7,974 nucleotides of DNA from Methylacidiphilaceae bacterium (GTDB lineage Bacteria > Verrucomicrobiota > Verrucomicrobiia > Methylacidiphilales > Methylacidiphilaceae): positions 1 through 7,974 of the forward strand of contig JAQUAR010000053.1 of the NCBI GenBank assembly GCA_028687155.1. The letters run 5' to 3'. Position numbers and translations under genes: made by a program. Positions 1 to 7,974 of the stretch are shown in pieces. The notes under the pieces are model-generated. The model was not told the origin of the DNA and did no database searches. It saw only the letters and a list, made by a program, of their open reading frames with translations. How positions within the stretch are numbered: the first letter of the stretch is position 1; each line of letters starts with the position of its first letter.

Positions 1-860
1 GGCGGGGGCAACGTGGCGATGGATGCGGCGAGGACGGCCAAGCGGCTGGGGGCGGAGGAGGCGCTCATCGTCTACCGGAGGGATCGCGCCCAGATGCCGG
101 CCCGCGCTTTCGAGGCCGACGAGGCTCTCTCCGAAGGGATCAAGATCCGCTGGCTGACGACGATCAAAGAGATCGCAGGGGAAGAACTGACCGTCGAGCG
201 GATGGAGCTCGGGTCGGATGGCAGGCCCCGGCCGACCGGCCAGTTCGACACCCTGCGGACGGATGCCGTGGTCCTGGCGATCGGCCAGGAGACCGATAGC
301 CGCTTCCTCCAGCGCGTTCCCGGGATCGTCTTCGGAAAGGATGGGGCGGTGGTCGTCGACGAGAACCGGATGACCGGCCATCCGGGCATATTCGCCGGGG
401 GCGATGCGGTTCCGGGAGAGCAGACCGTCACGGAAGCCGTCGGCCAAGGCAAGAGGGCCGCGCGGTCGATCGACGCCTGGCTTCGCGGCTCGGCCTACGC
501 CGAGCCGGCTCTCCCGCCCATCGTCTCCTTCTCGATGCTCCATCTTCCGGTCTACCGCGACGTCGATCCGGGCCGGCAGCCGGAGCTGCCGCTTGCCGCG
601 CGAACGGGCGATTTCGCCGAGGTCGTGGCGGGCCTCTCCGAGACCGAGGCCCGGCGCGAAGCCCAGCGCTGCTTCTCCTGCGGCGTCTGCTTCGAGTGCG
701 ACAACTGCTATGCCGCCTGCCCGGAGGACGCAATCCTCAAACTGGGACCGGGGAAGCGCTACCGCTTCCTCTACGACCGATGCACCGGCTGCGCCGTCTG
801 CTTCGACCAGTGTCCCTGCCATGCCATCGAAATGATTCCCGAGCCCCTGGGAGCCGACTC

Positions 861-864
<4 letters not shown>
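1..864 (+). CDS. GltD-like NAD(P)H/FAD oxidoreductase with C-terminal double [4Fe-4S] domain (5' partial)
   Basis: The reading frame is open from base 1, so only the last 287 residues are present; the N-terminal FAD-binding part lies outside the window. The visible part starts inside the pyridine-nucleotide Rossmann motif (GGGNVAMD), followed by VYRR, whose arginines in GltD relatives contact the NADPH 2'-phosphate. Next come VVLAIGQ and GIFAGGDAVPG, the FAD-contacting segments of this flavoprotein family. The C-terminus is ferredoxin-like: Cys at visible residues 224, 227, 230, 233, 236 and 240 (CxxCxxCxxCxxCxxxCP), then Cys 261, 264, 267 and 271 (CxxCxxCxxxCP), enough for two [4Fe-4S] clusters. 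The family is often annotated as 'putative glutamate synthase small subunit', but no large glutamate synthase subunit is seen here. The 4-base overlap with nifJ suggests, by inference, that it passes electrons between NAD(P)H and PFOR or its ferredoxin. Family assignment is firm; substrate and partner are inferred. Confidence 0.9.
848..853 (+). promoter_or_regulatory. Ribosome binding site of nifJ
   Basis: TGGGAG lies inside the end of the upstream oxidoreductase gene, 7 bases before the ATG at 861. It is a moderate match to the Shine-Dalgarno consensus and favours 861 over the in-frame ATG at 885, which has no comparable purine run in front of it. The start overlaps the upstream stop as ATGA, a typical arrangement for translational coupling. 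Confidence 0.55.
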
Positions 865-4455
<3,591 letters not shown>

Positions 4456-4457
<2 letters not shown>

Positions 4458-4461
4458 GAGG
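4456..4461 (+). promoter_or_regulatory. Consensus ribosome binding site overlapping the nifJ stop codon
   Basis: AGGAGG is a perfect Shine-Dalgarno core. Its first two bases are the last two of the nifJ TAG stop (4455-4457), and it sits 7 bases before the ATG at 4469. It fixes the start of the DHOD-like gene and is the strongest ribosome site in the window. Ribosomes ending on nifJ would stop directly on this site, which fits coupled or high-level translation of the third gene. Confidence 0.85.
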
Positions 4462-4468
4462 AAACCTG

Positions 4469-5500
4469 ATGGATCTTGCCACCCGCTACATGGGTCTTCC
4501 CCTCCGAAACCCGCTCATCGCCTCGGCCTCTCCGCTGACCGGGGAGCTCGATGCCCTCCGCCGGCTCGAAGACGCGGAGGCGGGAGCGGTCGTGCTCCCT
4601 TCGATCTTCGAGGAGCAGATCCGGGCCGAGCAAGATCGCTGGGAGCGGCTCACGGCCGCCGGGGCCGACAGCTTTCCCGAGGCGCTCACCTATCTCCCCG
4701 ATCCGGGAGCCTATCGCGTGGGACCCGATCGCTACCTGGAGCTGATCCGCGAGGCGGTCCGGGCTGTCGACCTTCCGATCCTGGCGAGCCTCAACGGGGT
4801 GACGAGCGAGGGGTGGATCTCCTATGCCAAAGGGATCGAGGAGGCCGGAGCGGACGGCCTCGAGCTCAATATCTACTTCTTCCCCACCGACCTTGGGGAG
4901 GATGGCCAGGCGCTCGAAGAGCGCTACCTCCAGGTCGTCCGGGCGGTCCGCGCCCAAGTCTCGATTCCGCTGGCGGTGAAGCTCCTCCCCGCCTTTAGCT
5001 CGCTAGGCAACATCGCCCGGCGGATGGTCGAGGCGGGAGCCCAGGCGCTCGTGCTCTTCAACCGCTTCTACCAGCCCCGGATTGATATCGCGCAGCTGCG
5101 CCTCGTCGACGATCTGGCCTTGAGCAGCCGGAATGAAACGCGCCTTCCCCTCTTCTGGATCCAGGCGCTGCGAGGCCGCCTGGATGTCTCCCTGGCGGCG
5201 AGCACCGGAGTCGAAAGCGAGCAGGAGGTGATTCAATATCTTCTGGCGGGAGCGGACGCCGTGATGACGACCTCCGCCCTCCTTCGGGACGGGATTCCCC
5301 AGATGAAGCGGCTGGTCGGTGGTCTTCGCGACTGGCTGGAGCGGCACGGATTCGCCTCCGCGGACGCGATCCGCGGGCTCTTGAGCCGGGACCGCCTTGC
5401 CAAGGCCGCGCCGACGGCCCGTGCCCGCTACATCGACATTCTCCAGCGCTATCCCGATGCCGAGGACGGCCAGCCTACCGCTGGCTCACCAGCTCCTTGA
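4469..5500 (+). CDS. Dihydroorotate dehydrogenase-like FMN protein
   Basis: This 343-residue protein has the TIM-barrel pattern of class 1 dihydroorotate dehydrogenases. It begins MDLATRYMGLPLRNPLIASA, the conserved N-terminal strand of the family. It continues with LASLNG, then ELNIYFFPTD (132-141), AVKLLP with Lys171 at the position of the FMN-contacting lysine, and a C-terminal AASTGVES/GADAVMTTSALL segment typical of FMN phosphate binding. In true class 1 enzymes the ELN strand is followed by a Ser-Cys-Pro-Asn motif, and the catalytic base is a cysteine in a loop; neither the motif nor a recognisable catalytic Cys is visible. This matches a side branch annotated only as 'dihydroorotate dehydrogenase-like', so a role in pyrimidine synthesis is doubtful. 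It lies 11 bases after nifJ with a perfect ribosome site, so it probably serves the same redox module, perhaps as a flavin electron carrier or a reductase of an unknown substrate. The fold assignment is confident; the function is unknown. Confidence 0.9.
   Translation: MDLATRYMGLPLRNPLIASASPLTGELDALRRLEDAEAGAVVLPSIFEEQIRAEQDRWERLTAAGADSFPEALTYLPDPGAYRVGPDRYLELIREAVRAVDLPILASLNGVTSEGWISYAKGIEEAGADGLELNIYFFPTDLGEDGQALEERYLQVVRAVRAQVSIPLAVKLLPAFSSLGNIARRMVEAGAQALVLFNRFYQPRIDIAQLRLVDDLALSSRNETRLPLFWIQALRGRLDVSLAASTGVESEQEVIQYLLAGADAVMTTSALLRDGIPQMKRLVGGLRDWLERHGFASADAIRGLLSRDRLAKAAPTARARYIDILQRYPDAEDGQPTAGSPAP
5469..5485. terminator. Small hairpin at the convergent gene junction
   Basis: GCCAGC (5469-5474) and GCTGGC (5480-5485) form a perfect 6-bp stem around the 5-base loop CTACC, with a possible extra G-U pair outside. 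It lies at the overlap of the two converging genes, and the loop contains the pntB stop codon (complement of 5475-5477). No T-run follows on either strand, so it is not a standard intrinsic terminator. It could still pause or end transcription from both sides, or be chance in GC-rich DNA. Confidence 0.3.
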
Positions 5501-6878
5501 TCGATTGAAGCATCTGCCCAAGGACTTCCTGGGCGTCTCCGTAGACCATCCGGCAGTTGTCGGCCGTGAAGAGGGCGTTCTCGATGCCCGCGTAGCCCTT
5601 CCCCTGGCCGCGCTTGATCACGTAGACCTGCTGGGCCTTGTCGACGTCGAGGATCGGCATCCCGTAGATCGGCGAACCCTTGTCGGTCCGGGCCGCGGGA
5701 TTGACGATGTCGTTGGCTCCCACGACGAGCGCCACGTCGGTCGTCGGAAACTCCCCGTTGATCTCGTCGAGGCCGACGATCATCTCGTAGGGGACCCCCG
5801 CTTCGGCCAGCAGGACATCCATATGACCCGGCATCCGGCCCGCCACCGGATGGATGGCGAACTTGACCTCCGCCCCTTCTTCCTGGAGCCGCTTGGCGAG
5901 CTCATAGAGCTTCTGCTGGGCATGAGCGGCGGCCAGCCCGTAGCCCGGGACGAAGATCACCTTCCGCGCGTAGCACATCGTGGTCGCGGCGTCCTCGGCG
6001 CTGATCGGCTTGAGTTGGCCGGTCACCTGGGTCTCCTCCCGTCCGGTCTCGCCGAAGTTGCTGAAGAGGATGTTCCCGAGCGACCGGTTCATCGCGCGCG
6101 CCATCAGCAGGGTGAGCAGGCTGCCCGCCGCTCCCACGACCGTTCCGGCGATCATAAGGGCTGGATGGTTGAGGACGAACCCCTCGAAGCCGACCGCCAT
6201 CCCCGTGCAGGCATTGCAGAGCGAGATCACGACCGGCATGTCGGCTCCTCCGATCGGAAGAGTGATCAGGGCTCCGAAGGCCAGCGAAGAGACAAAGAAA
6301 AGGGCGAGAAGGTTCGCATTGGGGAGGAGAGCCGGCATGGCCGTGGCCGCGGCGACGGCCGTCAGCAGCACCAGTCCGTTTCCGATCTGGAGGAAGCGGG
6401 GCCTCCAAGGCTTCGGCAGCTTCCCTTCGAGCTTGGCCCACGCGATGAGCGAGCCCGAGAAGGAAAACGAGCCGATAAAGCCTCCGACGATCGCGATCCC
6501 GAGCCGGACATTGCTCACGTCGGGGTGCGCGAGCAGTTCGAGCGCCGCAATCGCCCCAGCCGCCGCTCCTCCCATCCCGTTGTAGAGTGCGACCATCTGC
6601 GGCATCGCGGTCAGGGGAACCCGCTCTCCTCCCCGCCAGGCCCAGGCGGTTCCCAGGAGAAGAGCGATCCCGGCGAGGAGCAGGTTGACCGGAAGGTGAG
6701 GCCGGGCTTCCCCGCTCACGCCGAAGGCGTAGAGGAAGCTCGCCAGCGTCACGACCAGCATTCCGATTCCGGCGAGCACGATTCCGGAGCTCGCCGTTGC
6801 CGGCGAGGACATCCGCCTAAGACCGTAAATCAGGAGAAAAGCCGTGACCAGATCGCACGACTGAAGGAGAAGCTCCAT
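5475..6878 (-). CDS. pntB: NAD(P) transhydrogenase subunit beta
   Basis: This 467-residue membrane protein supplies most of the proton channel (domain II) and the NADP(H)-binding domain III of nicotinamide nucleotide transhydrogenase. The enzyme makes NADPH from NADH using inward proton flow. Residues 1 to about 265 hold a series of hydrophobic helices, including MPQMVALYN (92-100) and GGADMPVVISLCN (210-222), whose Asn222 matches the conserved E. coli Asn222. Domain III follows a polar linker and has GYGLAAAHAQ (312-321), HPVAGRMPGHMDVLLAEA (343-360), GANDIVNPAA (387-396), Lys422-Arg423 for the NADP phosphate and GYAG (428-431). Length and motifs are normal. The position of E. coli His91 is Asn100 here, a variant also known from other branches of the family. 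The start codon is 2 bases after the pntAB stop; a GAGGA run at 6892-6896 lies 13 bases upstream, rather far, so reinitiation after pntAB is likely. The 3' end overlaps the DHOD-like gene by 26 bases. Confidence 0.97.
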   Translation of the reverse strand: MELLLQSCDLVTAFLLIYGLRRMSSPATASSGIVLAGIGMLVVTLASFLYAFGVSGEARPHLPVNLLLAGIALLLGTAWAWRGGERVPLTAMPQMVALYNGMGGAAAGAIAALELLAHPDVSNVRLGIAIVGGFIGSFSFSGSLIAWAKLEGKLPKPWRPRFLQIGNGLVLLTAVAAATAMPALLPNANLLALFFVSSLAFGALITLPIGGADMPVVISLCNACTGMAVGFEGFVLNHPALMIAGTVVGAAGSLLTLLMARAMNRSLGNILFSNFGETGREETQVTGQLKPISAEDAATTMCYARKVIFVPGYGLAAAHAQQKLYELAKRLQEEGAEVKFAIHPVAGRMPGHMDVLLAEAGVPYEMIVGLDEINGEFPTTDVALVVGANDIVNPAARTDKGSPIYGMPILDVDKAQQVYVIKRGQGKGYAGIENALFTADNCRMVYGDAQEVLGQMLQSIKELVSQR

Positions 6879-6880
6879 CG

Positions 6881-7204
6881 TTAGCTCGGATTCCTCGGAG
6901 ATTTCGTGGGCTTGGCCGAATGGAACATCCGGAGCATCCGCACGGTGACCACGTAGCCTCCCGCCGCGTTCGCCGCTCCGAAGAGCACCCCGAGGAAGCC
7001 GATCGCCTGCTCTGGCACGGTCGTTGCGTGGAGCAGCGCGTAGAGGGCTCCCACGACCACGATGCCGTGAATGAAGTTCGAGCCCGACATGAGCGGGGTG
7101 TGGAGGATCGCCGGCACCCGCGCGATCACCTCGTAGCCGGTGAATGCAGCCAAAAGAAAGAGGTAGACCGCCAGAAAGCCGGTGATTGCGGTTTCTCCGT
7201 CCAT
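6881..7204 (-). CDS. pntAB: NAD(P) transhydrogenase subunit alpha part 2 (membrane part)
   Basis: This 107-residue protein has three hydrophobic segments at about 6-25, 42-60 and 66-88. It carries the family motifs LHTPLMSGSN (34-43), GIVVVGAL and GGYVVTVRMLRMF, which align with the C-terminal membrane part of E. coli PntA. It forms part of the proton-conducting domain II together with PntB. In organisms with a three-gene transhydrogenase this is the middle gene, pntAA-pntAB-pntB; the NAD-binding pntAA is not found upstream here. The ATG at 7204 is the only sensible start, because an in-frame TAG lies four codons upstream. No Shine-Dalgarno sequence precedes it, and a promoter-like pair at 7211-7240 would start the transcript at or next to the ATG. 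The C-terminal tail after about residue 95 (SAKPTKSPRNPS) is basic and polar and probably lies in the cytoplasm. Confidence 0.95.
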   Translation of the reverse strand: MDGETAITGFLAVYLFLLAAFTGYEVIARVPAILHTPLMSGSNFIHGIVVVGALYALLHATTVPEQAIGFLGVLFGAANAAGGYVVTVRMLRMFHSAKPTKSPRNPS

Positions 7205-7210
7205 GGAGCG

Positions 7211-7240
7211 AGTCTAATGAAGCCGAGGGCGCCGCGCCAA
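7211..7240 (-). promoter_or_regulatory. Candidate promoter of pntAB-pntB
   Basis: Read on the minus strand, TTGGCG (7240-7235, 3 of 6 to the -35 consensus) is followed after 18 bases by TAGACT (7216-7211, 4 of 6 to the -10 consensus, including the first two and last bases). The -10 element ends 6 bases before the pntAB ATG, so transcription would begin at or next to the start codon. That would give a leaderless mRNA, in line with the absence of a ribosome site. A palindrome, GGCGC-c-GCGCC (7228-7238), overlaps the -35 element and could be an operator. All of this is pattern matching in GC-rich DNA and remains weak. Confidence 0.3.
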
Positions 7241-7241
7241 T

Positions 7242-7261
7242 GGGAAAGAACGAGCCTTCCC
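7242..7261 (-). terminator. Hairpin just after the methyltransferase stop
   Basis: On the minus strand GGGAAGG (7261-7255) and CTTTCCC (7248-7242) can pair over 7 bp, including one G-U, around a 6-base loop, starting 2 bases after the TGA stop of the methyltransferase. No U-run follows. It may reduce read-through into pntAB or protect a processed 3' end. It would support treating the methyltransferase and the pnt genes as separate units, but the evidence is limited. Confidence 0.3.
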
Positions 7262-7263
7262 CC

Positions 7264-7974
7264 TCAATCGCCCGGCTTCTCGGCCTCGATCCACTTGACG
7301 ATGTCCAGGTAGACGTTTTCTTCCCGGAGGAGTCGAAAGCCGGCCGCTTTCACATTGCTCACCGTCTCCCGGTTGAGGGCAGGCCCCACCAGCCGCGAGA
7401 GGGGGGTCATCGTATCCAGGAGAATCCCCACCGGGCCGATCCGGCTCCGGACATGCTCAAAAAGGAAGAAGCGGCCGCCTGGCTTGAGCACCCGCCGGAC
7501 TTCCCGGAGACCCGCCAGCGGATCGGGCACCGAGCAGAAGGTGCAGACCGCCAGAGCCTGATCGAAGGAGCCGTCGGGAAAGGGGAGCCGCTGGACATCG
7601 GCTTCCCGGAGCTCGAGGGTTCCGCGGCTCTCATACCCGGCCGCTTTGCGCGCCGCCTGCGCAAGCATGGCCGGACTCAGGTCGACGGCCGTCACGGCCA
7701 AGCCGGAGGGGAGATAGCGGAAGTCGTTCCCGGTCCCGGCTCCGACGAAGAGCAGCTTTCCTTCCAATCGGTCGAAGAGCCGCTCCTTCTCTGGGCCAAA
7801 GCGCTGGTCATCCGCCCAGGTCATTCGGTCGAAAAAGCGGCTGGCGGCATCCCATTTCTGCCGGGTCCGGGGGCTATCCGCCGCCGGAACTCCTCCGCCG
7901 GGGCCGTTGACCGGTCCGCGCAGGATCCGGTCATAGAACCGGAAGCCCGCCACCGCGATGGCACCGAAGAGCGC
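7264..7974 (-). CDS. Class I SAM-dependent methyltransferase, UbiE/METTL7-like (5' end uncertain)
   Basis: The protein has the Rossmann-type SAM-binding fold. Counting from the in-window GTG at 7953, motif I is LLFVGAGTGND (67-77), the acidic ribose contact is in VTAVDLSPAML (Asp91), then come ADVQRLPFPDGSFD (118-131) and VLKPGGRFFLFEHV (155-168). The CSVPDP and EHV segments and a C-terminal LNRETVSNVKAAGF stretch resemble the METTL7/Methyltransf_11 group, which methylates small molecules or lipids; the substrate cannot be assigned. The frame stays open through the last base of the window, adding ALFGAIA before the GTG, and no ribosome site is visible there. The hydrophobic run ALFGAIAVAGF suggests a longer protein with an N-terminal membrane-anchoring segment that starts outside the window, so the entry is drawn to the edge. 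It occupies the place where pntAA would be expected and ends 59 bases before pntAB. No functional link to the transhydrogenase is evident. Confidence 0.85.
   Translation of the reverse strand, partial: ALFGAIAVAGFRFYDRILRGPVNGPGGGVPAADSPRTRQKWDAASRFFDRMTWADDQRFGPEKERLFDRLEGKLLFVGAGTGNDFRYLPSGLAVTAVDLSPAMLAQAARKAAGYESRGTLELREADVQRLPFPDGSFDQALAVCTFCSVPDPLAGLREVRRVLKPGGRFFLFEHVRSRIGPVGILLDTMTPLSRLVGPALNRETVSNVKAAGFRLLREENVYLDIVKWIEAEKPGD

Noticed and set aside
696..860. Possible extension of nifJ upstream of 861
   Set aside because: The frame is open, but the added residues are arginine- and proline-rich, unlike any PFOR N-terminus, and lie inside the Fe-S domain of the upstream gene. The family N-terminus matches a start at 861.
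5397..6884. Open plus-strand frame of 495 codons opposite pntB
   Set aside because: The translation is very rich in Arg, His, Asp and Gly with no motif, while pntB on the minus strand matches its family along its whole length. It overlaps the DHOD-like gene as well.

Overview
The window is 7974 bases of GC-rich, gene-dense bacterial DNA with six protein genes, two of them cut by the window edges. No RNA genes, insertion sequences, CRISPR arrays or other mobile features were seen, and no gap between genes exceeds 60 bases. The strong bias to G/C in third codon positions creates long shadow frames, some over 400 codons, inside and opposite the real genes. The genes point to a heterotrophic or mixotrophic bacterium with a ferredoxin-type pyruvate metabolism and a proton-translocating transhydrogenase. 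The sequence does not fix the phylum.

Left half, plus strand: a compact three-gene operon. It holds (1) the C-terminal half of a GltD-like NAD(P)H/FAD oxidoreductase with a cysteine-rich ferredoxin tail (1-864), (2) a complete homodimeric-type pyruvate:ferredoxin oxidoreductase, NifJ (861-4457), and (3) a dihydroorotate-dehydrogenase-like FMN protein (4469-5500). Genes 1 and 2 overlap by 4 bases (ATGA). Gene 3 follows gene 2 after 11 bases, with a perfect AGGAGG ribosome site that overlaps the nifJ stop codon. This spacing suggests coupled expression and a shared job: moving electrons between pyruvate/acetyl-CoA, Fe-S clusters, flavins and NAD(P).

Right half, minus strand: a SAM-dependent methyltransferase (7264 to the right edge, 5' end not certain), then pntAB (pntA part 2, 6881-7204) and pntB (5475-6878). 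Together pntAB and pntB supply the membrane and NADP(H)-binding parts of nicotinamide nucleotide transhydrogenase. The NAD(H)-binding subunit PntAA, normally the first gene of this operon, is not where it is expected; the methyltransferase is there instead. A weak promoter candidate and a small hairpin lie in the 59-base gap in front of pntAB.

The two gene groups converge, and the ends of the DHOD-like gene and pntB overlap by 26 bases, with a small perfect hairpin over the junction. Taken together the window looks like a redox-balancing locus: pyruvate oxidation or synthesis coupled to Fe-S/flavin/NADP chemistry on one strand, and NADH/NADPH exchange driven by proton-motive force on the other. 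The individual families are known. The less ordinary points are the grouping, the missing pntAA, the unassigned function of the DHOD-like protein and the possibility that the GltD-like protein is a dedicated electron partner of NifJ.
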